Source of the DNA: Polychytrium aggregatum
Lineage: Eukaryota > Chytridiomycota > Chytridiomycetes > Polychytriales
Length of the DNA: 64,000 nt
Assembly (NCBI RefSeq): GCF_025602895.1
Contig: NW_026516250.1
Span: 62,001-126,000 of the forward strand
Direction of reading: 5' to 3'
Position 1 is the stretch's first letter. Each line of letters begins with the position of its first letter. A model generated the notes under the pieces. The model was not told the origin of the DNA, made no database searches, and saw only the letters and a program-made list of their open reading frames with translations. Below, one piece after another: positions 1 to 9,880 of this stretch. Both the position numbers and the translations under genes were made by a program.

Positions 1-3000
1 GTCGCGCTTCTTGATGTTGTTGCGCAAGTCTTCGTTCTGCGTCTCGAGCTCACTGATCTGCACCTTCATCGCCTGGATCGCTCGCTTGGTCTCGTCGGCT
101 GTGTCCTCCTTGACATCCTCCATCCGGCTGTAGATGTTCTTGAGCGTCTTGTCGACACGATCCAGCAGCCCACTCTGCTCAGACTTGTAGTACGAGATAA
201 TGTCCCGGGTCTTGCCGATGCGGTCAATGTGCACGCTCACTAGGGTCTCGACAAGCTCGCGCAGACTCGGCTCGGTGCCCATGTCGCCTTGCACCTCGGC
301 CAAGAACTGCTTGGCGTTGACATAGTCCTTGCGTCGCTCCTCTTCCAGATCGTTTAGGATCGACACCGGCATGCTGACTTCATTCTGGATGAACGACGAG
401 ATGCGGCCGAGCATCTGCGGCATGGGCCCCGAGAGATCCATCACCGTGAGTTGCTCGACCAGAGGCTTGGGGCTGGGCGCGCCAATGCCTTTGATATCAA
501 AGTACGAAACCGTCTTGCTCTTGAGCTGGCGCACGGCAGCGTACACGGCCTCGGTTTTCTTGCGCTCGTCCTCGAGGCATCGGCGGAGCTTTTCGATCTC
601 TCGGTTGAGATCCGCCGCATGTTTTTGCTGCTGGGAGCACGCTTCGTTGCTGGCCTGGAGATCCTCTTTCATTCGAACAATCTCCAGGTTCAGCTTGGCC
701 ACGCGCTCGTCGGTCGACAGGGTGAGCTCGACTTGACTGGCCTCGTGCCGATTGACGTGGGACTGCAGTTCCGCGATCTGCTGGGTCAGCTGTCCGATGA
801 GTGCCTTCTGTTCGAGGTCGTTCTTGAGATACGACGCATGCGTTTCTTTGTATATCTGTTCCTTGGACTCGTTGTCATGCTTCAGGAGCTCCACTTTGCT
901 CTTCATTTCCACGAGCGACTTTTCTTGGGAAGAATGCACTTTCTGGATTTGGCCCATTTGCTCGCGCAGATCCCGCTCGAGCTGCTTCGAGAACTTGACT
1001 TCTTTCTCCAGGACCTCGTTCTCGGCGCTTAACACCCGTTCTCGCTCCGTGAGCGACTCCAGGGCAGCTTCTTGCTCCGCAATAGTTTTTTTCATCTTTC
1101 GCACGCTAGTTTCGTATTCCTTGATATCAGCGCGGTATATCTCGATCTGTGCTGTGTCTTGGATAATTTGCTCGTTGAGCTGGCTAAGGGTCTCCTCGTA
1201 TCCCTTTGCGTTGGCAACTTCTGCATCGTAGAGCGTTCGTAGATCCCGCAGGTTCTCCTCCAGGACGCTTAACGACTCGATCACTTGCTGGTACTCGGCC
1301 TCTCGTGCTTGCCGCAGGCTCCGCTCCTCTTCGAACTGCTCGGTCAGGAGCTTGATCTCGCCTTCATAATACAGAGCAATGTCGGCAGCCTCCTCTTTGG
1401 ACTTTGCGCTAGCGGGCCTGCTCTTGTCGTGGGATGAACCCTTGAAGGCAATGCCCTTGATTTGGTTCCGGAGAGCATCAATCTGGCGGCTGCGCGAGTC
1501 GACAAGAGTCTTCTCGGTCGCGAGCTCGTCCTTGAGGAGATCATAGTCGAGCTTGAGCTTGTTGTGCTGCTGCTGAAGTTGCTCCTTTTCATAGATCTGC
1601 TGCTGGATCTCTTGGTTCTTGTGCTGCAGCTGCGTCTTGATGGCCGAAATCTCCTTCTGGCTGGTGATCTGGCTTTCGGTCGTCTTCTGGGCTTCGCTGT
1701 TGAGGAGCCCGATGGCTTCGTTGAGCTGCTCGGTGATCTTTTTCTCTGCCCCTATTTGCGCTTGGAGCTCTTGGATCTCCTCGACAAGCTCTGAGTTCTT
1801 GAACTCGTACTCGGCAACAGTCTTTTCGAGGGCAGTCTGAGCATCCCTCTCCCTTTTGCTGCGCGCCGTGAGCTCGAGTACCTTGGCCTCGAGTTTGAGA
1901 TGGGCATCCCCGAGCATTTCCTTGAGATCCAAAGCAGGCACAGCCCTCAGGATCTCCTCCTCAGTTTTGGACTTTGCTCCATCGCTCGTGGCTGTTTCTC
2001 CGAGCCGCTTGGTCAGCAGGTCTCGCTCCCGCTTGCAGAGCATGTACTGCACCACTGCCAGTCGAGTAGCGTGGCCGATCGTTTCGACTTGGGCCTGCAG
2101 CTTCTCCACCTCCTCTTGGTGCTGCTCGGCCGTTTCTTCACGCTCGGCTTGAGCATCGTCGACGAGCTTGCGGCGCTCGGCAGCAGCGTCTTGTCGCTCC
2201 TTCTCGAAGCTACTGAGAATCTGCACCTTCTCCTCCATGTGCTCGACTTTGATGCGAGACAGTTCCTCGGATGCACGGCTGGAGGCTTTGGCGTACTCAT
2301 CTTTCAGCGCCGTCAGCTCGTGCATGAGCCGGTCGTTCTGCGATGTTAAGGATGCAATTTGTGTCGACGATTCAGCTTGGAGCGCATCGTGAGAGGCTGT
2401 GATGAGCCCCAGCTGCTTCTCCGCCGTGACGAGCTTGGAGTTGGTGCTGTCTAGTTTGGTCTCGAGATAAGAAAGCTGGGCCCGAGTGTCGTTTGCGTCC
2501 CGCTCTCGCGCTTGAAGAGCAGCCGATAGCTCACTAATCTTATCCTGAGCCTGGAGATGGCTTTCTCTTTCGGCTGCGAGCTCGGCTTGGAGTGACCGTA
2601 CGGCGGCCTCGCCGTCGGCCCTGGCCTTGTCGATCTTGCTGCGGGCCTCGGCACCGGTGCGTTCAATTGTGTCATTCTTCTCTTGGATGATTTTCTGGAA
2701 GCCGGTGAGTAATCTCGTGATCCAGCGCTCCATCAGCGACTGCCCCGACTCTGCCCCGAGGGCATAGTCCGAGATCTCGGTCTCGGGACCAGAGAAAATC
2801 GGGAACGAAAACTCCTTCATCTTTTTTTCCATGGTGGCTTGCAGGTCATAGAGATACTTTGGATTCATATCAGGTGCACCCGGAGCGACCCTGGGAGGGA
2901 GGGCTGCCGAAGTGACCAAATCGACCCGCTCGCTCAGCTGGCTGATTTCGGACAGGTCAGTGATTTCTTGGATCGACTCGTCGTCGTGCTGTGCCCTGGA

Positions 3001-6000
3001 CGAGCGACTGGTTTTGCGCCCGTCGCTAGATGCCTCCTTGGAAACGCTCGAGTTGTCCGAAAGCGTCTGCTGCCCAGAACGGTGGGCTTCCTGCGTTGCT
3101 TCTCGTACGCTCTCGACAGGTCTCCCGGAGGGCTTGCCGTTGCTCACGCCGTTCTTGGATGGCTTGCGGGTGGCGATCTCCGAGGTCGGGCGGGGCTTGG
3201 AAGATGATGGGCCCGGCTCTGACTGCTGGCTGGCCTCAGATGCGTCTTGCGACTTTGGACGAGAGCCCTTGCCTCGAAGCTGCTCCTGGGCCTTGGACGC
3301 ATCGTCTGCCAGAACTGGCACCAGAACTGGCACCAGAGGGGTCACCGCAATCTTGCTTGGTAGCGGTGGCAGTTCATAGATCGATGAACTTGCTTGGGTA
3401 GAATCCTTGCCTGCTTTTGCGCCAGTAGTCGAGGTGGCCGAGGAAGCCACGCTCGCAGATCGACTCTTGCTGGGCGACTTGCCTTTGCCACTTGCACCAG
3501 AACGGGTCAATAGCTCATCCGTGGAGGTTGAAATCACGCTTGTTCCCAGAACGTCGAGGATATCCGACTCCTCAGGCTCGATCTGCCTCTCTCCGTCGTG
3601 GATTTTGATGGACGGTATGGAGTGAAGGGTCTGCGCGAGAAAGCAGTCATGAGCACCAAACAGAGCAGCGTCGATCTGGTACACAGAGCTGCCGAGATGC
3701 TCCACTTACAGGTTGTTTCTTTGGGGCTGGTTGGCCCCCAGGCGGCAGAGACACGAGCGAAGGACCTTCGTCGAAATCATCTTCACCAGACAGCTGAAAT
3801 GAACAGTGGTATCAGTCAGCGCGCATCTCAGTCGGCAGCCTTGTGCTCGAGTAGCATGAGCACTAGGTGATGCAACAGCGCCAAGCACATAACGCAGCCG
3901 AATTAGTACCTCCGAGCCCGTATCGTATCCCGCTGCTTTTGACCCAGCAGCTTTGGGTTCCTTGGTGGGGGTCGGAAGCTCGCCCCCATCCTTCTCACTC
4001 TCGGTGATGCGTGTCGGCGACTGGTCAGCATTGCCACGGGCCGACTTTTTGGAAGCAGAGTACTCCTCCTTGGAGAGCCCAAGCTGCTCCAGAAGCGCAG
4101 AGTTGGATTGGTTGGCGCCCTCGGAGTCCGAGATACTGATAGAAAAATCGGAGAGGCTCTCACTCTGCGATGCAGATAGATAAGATATGGTCAGAGCACC
4201 CTCATTTTCTGTCGGCGCATATCGAGAAGCAGGTTTGATATCGGAGTAACGTAGCGCATTGCTATCCAGTTGAAGGTTCTCACCGATTGTACTCCATCCA
4301 GACCAGACTTGCTGAGCTCGGACTCGGAGTAGTTGATCTGTCCGAGTCCATCGGTTGGGTGCTTTGGCGAGCTGGTAGCCGAGTGCCCAGAGACGGCCTT
4401 CTTTGGCTTGCTGTACGGAACAGTTCCGGCTCTTTTGGCGTCCTTGTTCTGTCTAGAGCTGCCAGACATAGCTTCTACTGGAACCGTTTCGGTCTCCTCG
4501 AGCTTCTGTGCGGCCTCCGAGACCACCTGCTGGATCTCTGAAGACTCCAGGAAGCTCTTTTTCACGATGACTTTCTTGGCCTCGGTGGCTAGCTCCTTGA
4601 GCAACAGCAGGTCCTTGAGCGCCTGGGCTTCTGCCTCGGGGTCGCTGGGTACACAGTCGATGGGCTTTCGGTCGTTGACATCGGCCAGCATGGGATTGGC
4701 GCCCTTGGCAATCAGTAACTTTGCTATCTCCAAGTTGCCGCGTGCAGCAGCCAAGTGAAGTGGCGTTCTGCCAAAGCACAAAGTCGAGGCGAGCAATTAG
4801 CGCGGTGCGTCTCGAGCAGTCGCCCGGAGTGGCTACAGAGGCTATTACTCGTCCAACCCAATCCAGTGCTTCCAGCCGTCAGAATGCAGCAAATCCGGTG
4901 GCATGATGAGATTGTGAGACGGACGGCTCAATAGGAGCCAGATGGACGCCAGCCGCACGTACTCTCCGATGTGGTTTTTGATGTTGATTAGCTGATCACA
5001 AGCTGCCATTTGGACAAACTTGAGATCCCCAGTGCGGGTGGCATGGTGCAGCAGAGTGAATCCGGACTGGGAGGTGGACGATGCGCAACGCAGAAAAGCA
5101 TATCAGCAAACGGCGCCTCATGTTCCGTGCCGCGCTGTGACGCACTTGTCAAGCAGCACCCCATCCAACTTCAGTCCATTCCATGCCAGACGCACGTCTC
5201 CACTCGCATCAATGCAAAAGAGCCGAGGCAGAGTCACAGTCGTATATCTAACCTTGTCGACGACCTCCTTCGAAGCACCGTGGCTGCAGAGAAAGTCGAA
5301 CATGGCATAATCACCATTGAGCATGGCGTAGTGCAGCGTTGAACAGCCGTAGGCATCAATCAGATTGATGTCTGCATGGTGCTTGAGCAGCAGCTCGACG
5401 ATTTGGTAGTTGCAGCCAATGACGGCCTGGAGCAGAAGGAGGGTGAAGGCAACAGGGGGTTGTGGGACGGTGAGAAAATGAGCCTGTGCTGTGCTGCGGT
5501 TACAGACCAGCCCAAGTGCACCGATCCTGCACCCGGAGCCAACAAACGTCGCCTACCAGCATTAACGCCGAGCGGCCCTCGGAGTCCTCGATGTTTGGAT
5601 TGACTCGCTTCAGCTCGCTACCTTTGCCTTCGTGGTCAACGTACTCGAGCAGAAGCTGGCAGATGTCAAACAGACCGTGTTGGACGGCGACGTGCAGGGC
5701 GGTGAAGCCGTGGTAGGTGTCGGTCTTGTTGATGTCCCGTTTCTTCTCAAGCAGGGCTTTCTTGAGCTTCTTGATGTCCTTGTCGTACACTGCCTTTTGC
5801 AGGGTGTTGAGACGCTGGGGACTGATCGGCGAAGGCGTCTGAACGAGCCCTTTGGTGAAGGTCAGGAAGTTGCCTGTGAGGTTGGTGTTGATCCGAAGCT
5901 CGCTGGGGTTGCGGCTGTTGAGCCGGGAGGCCAGTGAGGAATTGTGGGAGGCTTCAGAGCCAGCTGAAGTCGAGCGCTGCCGCCGCAGCGAGCTAAACAT

Positions 6001-6114
6001 GCCGCTGGACCTGGATATACTTGTGCTGGATTTTGACGCCAACGCGCTGACGGAGCGACTCACGTCGTTGCTGGACTTTTTATCGGCACTGGGCGTGCCC
6101 AGCCTGTTGAACAT
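1..6114 (-). CDS. Ankyrin-repeat plus long coiled-coil protein (ANK-CC paralogue 1), 3' end outside window
   Basis: Seven exons read from ATG at 6114: 6114-5557, 5426-5253, 5066-4963, 4767-4284, 4164-3910, 3793-3710 and 3630 to beyond base 1. They give 1763 codons with no stop, and all phases agree. A Ser-rich N-terminus is followed by four ankyrin repeats, each split by an intron near its TPLH-like motif (FTALHVAVQ, STLHYAMLN, FTLLHHATR, TPLHLAAAR). A Ser/Thr/Pro-rich linker follows, then more than 900 residues of Gln/Glu/Lys/Leu-rich heptad-like sequence, read as a long coiled coil. Architecture resembles ANKRD26-type scaffold proteins, but no function can be assigned. Two paralogues lie at 41125-47278 and 49916-53128 with the same 174-nt exon 2. 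The true C-terminus is outside the window. Confidence 0.88.
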
Positions 6115-6939
6115 CTTTGGCGAGGCCGAGGAAGCACGACGCGAAGGGTGTGGGTGCTGGTGCGATTACCGTCGGCGAGGGCGAGTTCCGTGGGCTGATA
6201 CGACAGAGCGCAGAGATGCCTGCTTCGCGCTGGAGCAGACGCTGTTGCCGCTGATGCCGCTGTTGCCGCTGATGCCGCTGATGCCGCTAATGCTGATGCC
6301 GATGCCGATGCTGCTGGAGAGCCACATTCCCCGGCCGCGCGAGCGGGTGATTGGGAGGGGGAAGACAAGCTCCAACAGGGCCTGCGATCATGGAAGGTTC
6401 GATCACGTGGGGCGGTCAGGTGTGGTGTTGGGTTTGGCACGGCGGCCTGGCGACTCGATCCAGCAACGCCGACAGCATCGGCATCGGCATCAGCGATATC
6501 GGCATCGACAGCGACATGGATATCGGCATCGACAGCGACAGCAATATCGATGTCGATGTCGCCCACCAACGACCCGGACGACAGAACGTGCCACACCCCA
6601 CCCGCCCAGCCCGCCTTCGGCCCCCTCTCTCGGCTGTGGGGTCTTGTCGCCACCCGGCTCAGCCCAGAGAGCACTGCAGAACAGCGTGGCTGCTGGAGGT
6701 CGTTCCTCCGTGCGCGGTCCGTTGGTTGCACGGGCACCCCAGGCCTTTCTGCTCGGTGCCCAGAGGGTCCCAAGCAAGAGTCCCGTGCATGCTCGTCAGA
6801 GACGGCCGGGAATGGGGGGGGGGAGAATGCAGCAGAAAAAAACGGGAGGCGCTCAAATAGCCCCGGACGAGGAGGACCAGCAGACGAACCTCACCCCTCC
6901 CTCCGCATCCCCAGACCGCCAGCGTCGTGAGTGTCCGCC
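6115..6939. other. Divergent intergenic region between ANK-CC 1 and the bestrophin-like gene
   Basis: About 825 bases separate the two divergent start codons, so both promoters should lie here. I see no convincing TATA box. It holds two low-complexity stretches: a GCTGATGCC-like repeat at about 6236-6310 and a GGCATCG-type repeat at about 6470-6560. Open frames across these repeats are compositional and no gene is supported. Confidence 0.6.
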
Positions 6940-9690
6940 ATGACTAAATCCCAAGCCAAAGGCCGACCCAGGACCCCGACGGGCCCGTCGTTGTAGGTAT
7001 CCTTGCTCCGTGGGGGCATCGCCGGATCCGACCGCCATGCTCCCCCTGGTCGATTCTGCCGTTTCCTGACATATGCTTTGTCGTCGCCATCTCCGTCGAA
7101 TCGATGGCGGCTCTTTGGCATGCCTCGCATCTGCAGCCTGGATATGTATGATCCTAAAGAGAACCACGATATCTGGTTCAAGTAAGTCCAGTCTGGCTGT
7201 TCCTGCTGCTGTCTTGCAACTGCCGCACCGCAGCAGCAACACCCTGGCGACCGCATACGTCCTCGCTAACACAACCACCGTTGGATTGGCGGCGCTGCAG
7301 ATGGACGGGCTCGGTTATCCCAAAGACTCTTCCTCTCGTCGCCGGATTTACGGTCTGGGGCGCCATCTGGGCCTGCGTCTTCCATCTCACGCCGCTTCAG
7401 GGCGTCGGCACCTGTATGACACCGTGCCCAAGCATGCTGAGGCCGCTCGGGTGACTCGGGCACTGTGCCTGGTGGTCACGCAAGCTAACTCCCCTGGCTC
7501 TGCCTTGGCTCTGCCTTGGCTCTGCCTTGGCTCTGCCTTGGCTCTGCACCCGCAGCCATGATTCCCGTGGTCTCCATCGTCGTCGGCTTGCTGCTGGTCT
7601 TCCGAACGAATGCTGCATGTAAGCTGAGTTCCGGGTGCGGCTCCGGTCCTATCGGCCAAGTGCGACGGGGCGGTCCAGGCGTCCAACGACTGGATGCAGC
7701 GACTGGCATGCAGTGGCTGGTGCTAATAACAATATCTGGTGCCGTCCAGATGACCGATTCTATGAGGGACGACGCCTCTGGTCTCAGGGTAAGTCGTCGC
7801 TGCTCTGTGCTGCTCACTCCGCGCCGCACCCAGGACTGACGCCGTCGATTCCAGTTATCACGGGCACCCGCAGTCTAGCGGCGAGAGTCTGGAGTCTCTG
7901 CCCCGAGGTGTAAGTGGTCTTCGTCATCCTCATGCACGGCAAAATGACGGCTGCATGAATCGAGAGCCGTGCCGCTCAGCCAGCCATCCGGCGGCCCTGT
8001 GATCCGCGTATACCATGCAGCTTTCTACCTGCTCTCCTGTTCAATCCCGAACAGTCGCATCTCTCGGCACCCAAACGGCGGTGCCGCTTTGCTCATCACA
8101 TCTCACCAACTGACTTGATCGTTTCTGCGCGCCTTGTCACAGCACCGATGACGACCGCAAGCGAAAGCGCATCGCCATGCGCCTCATGAAGGCATTCCCA
8201 ATTGCCCTCAAGAACCATCTCCGCGGCCATCATGGGCTGTGGAACGGCATGGATCTCGAAGTCGTCCGGACCGACCTCAAATTCCTGCATCCCGTTGTCC
8301 AGGTCTTTGAGCCTGCGATCGAGCTGAATTCTCGGCCCCAAGACGATCTGCGGAAGCTACTACCGCCGCTGCCCGAGTTCCGGCACATGTATCAGGAAGA
8401 CATGATTGCCTATGTCAATGCTGAGCAAGTGAAACTCAACAACATCCAGAGCGACACTGGCAGCGAGCACACCGTTCCCTTGCGCAACCGCCAGTCAATC
8501 AGCTCGTTCATCTCCTATGCCACTACTGCCCGGAATCAATACCCCAGGGTCCGCCGGCCCTCGGTTGTTTCCGCGGCCTCGAGCACCGAGCATTTCCATG
8601 ACTACGCCTGTGGGTGCATCAACTTGCCCCTGGAGATATGTCACATGCTCATTAGTTTTATCAACGAGAGCCGCCGACTCGAACAGGTTCATTTTATCAA
8701 CGGTTCCTCCATGCTAAACCACGTCCTGTAAGTGCTGCATTATGCGCATAGCTGACATTGATGTCTTGGCCAACACCGATGCATAGGAGCCGCCGCTCCG
8801 TTCGTGTTTATCGACTGATGCAACGATGGCGGGAAAGCCTGCGGATCTAGTGCCGATGGTGTCGTAGTCGCCATGGGTGCAAGCTAGGGCATGAGTGCCG
8901 AGCCGATACCGACTGATCCGGCCGCTCCCTTGCCTCCCTGATCATCATAGAACACTCATCGATGCTATGACCGGACTGGAACGCATCTTGACCACCCCGA
9001 TCCCGATCGCCTATACTCTCCATCTGGTCGGTGCTTACAGTGCTTCCTCATGCATGGTGGATATGGGAAGGCCGGTGTCGCCGTGAATGCATCCGTGTTA
9101 CGCTGCGCTAACAGCGTTCTGTCCTTTAACCTGGCTCGGACACTCTTTCCGATCGGCCTCCGCTGTCGTGATGCACCCTGTCGGATTACTGGTTTGATGA
9201 CATCAGAGACACACAGTCTTCCTGTTCATCGCCGCTCTCCCTTTCCAAACAGACCAATACCTTGGTTGGGGAATGATCCCGTTCATGGCACTGGTCTCCT
9301 TCACTCTCCTGGTGAGCTGCAATCCTGCATAGAGATACCTTATGAGCGCGGGCGCATTCCTCCGAGATCGGCTGGGCCGTACTCGGGGTGCTTCGCTGTG
9401 TATACTGCTAGAGAGCGAGTCTGCGACGGGCATTTATGGGATCTGCCTGGCAACTTCCGTAGGGTATTGAAAAAATCGGCAGTGAAATTGAGAACCCGTT
9501 CGGGCTTGAGATCAACGATCTTCCGCTCGAGCACTACTGCGATATTATCCTTGATGAAATCAACTCCCTCATGATGCGTAGCTCCTCCAAAGCCAAGGAC
9601 TGGCATTACTATACCTCCCAAGTCGAAACCATCACCCCCGATCTGAGCGATGCTTACAGCTATACCACCGTGCAGCTCGAAAACAACTAG
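6940..9690 (+). CDS. Bestrophin-like (UPF0187/RFP-TM) anion channel
   Basis: Ten exons: 6940-6992, 7137-7181, 7301-7413, 7556-7618, 7750-7788, 7855-7909, 8143-8727, 8951-9026, 9207-9311 and 9463-9690. They join in phase to 453 residues. The order of motifs is that of the bacterial/plant/fungal bestrophin-like family: VFRTNAAYDRFYEGRRLW after the second membrane segment, the RLMKAFPIALKNHLRG helix, LPLEICHMLISF, GLERILTTPIPIAYTLHLR, a hydrophobic segment with GWGMIPFMALVSFTLLGIE, and IENPFGLEINDLPLEHYC near the end. Family members are chloride/anion channels. About 120 residues between the two halves (exon 7) are a variable insert. A plus-strand AATAAA at 9870-9875 lies inside the adjacent transposon, so the 3' UTR may run into it. 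Localisation and ion selectivity cannot be read from sequence. Confidence 0.9.
7496..7548 (+). repeat. 11-bp tandem repeat in bestrophin intron 3
   Basis: About five direct copies of CTCTGCCTTGG end a few bases before the acceptor of exon 4 at 7556. The array forms most of the pyrimidine-rich tract of that intron. Confidence 0.85.
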
Positions 9691-9795
9691 TGCCAAGCAA
9701 GAATGGGACAGTGCCCGCTATCCTTACAGCGATCAAGGCCCGAAGCTTGATGGTCTGTAGGCCGTATGATCGCAACCGCGTACACTTTATTCAGA

Positions 9796-9808
9796 AAAAA
9801 ACGGGACA
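9796..9808 (+). repeat. Left terminal inverted repeat
   Basis: AAAAAACGGGACA, the exact reverse complement of 13393-13405. The core is A-rich, and a similar sequence at 6833-6847 shares 15 bases with this end, so uniqueness is limited. Confidence 0.6.
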
Positions 9809-9880
9809 ATATAGCCGTTTCCATGAACATGTAGTATGTGCTGTGCTTGCGTCAAGCAAAGCCACAAGAAATAAAACAGA
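9796..9880 (-). ncRNA. Candidate guide-RNA (omega-RNA/fRNA) scaffold region 3' of the Fanzor gene
   Basis: Position-based prediction. In characterised Fanzor and TnpB loci the guide RNA overlaps the 3' end of the nuclease gene and the element end, with the guide taken from flanking DNA. Here the 85 bases between the Fanzor stop and the left repeat contain a perfect hairpin, TGCTTG-CGT-CAAGCA on the plus strand at 9844-9858. Transcription leftwards would place the guide in DNA left of 9796, in the bestrophin 3' flank. A minus-strand AATAAA at 9786-9791 lies just past the end. The RNA could extend into the last part of the coding sequence. No covariance or expression data are available. Confidence 0.35.

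Noticed and set aside
5852-6943. 363-codon plus-strand frame
   Set aside because: Antisense to the ANK-CC 1 first exon and then low-complexity repeats; composition is Arg/His-biased.
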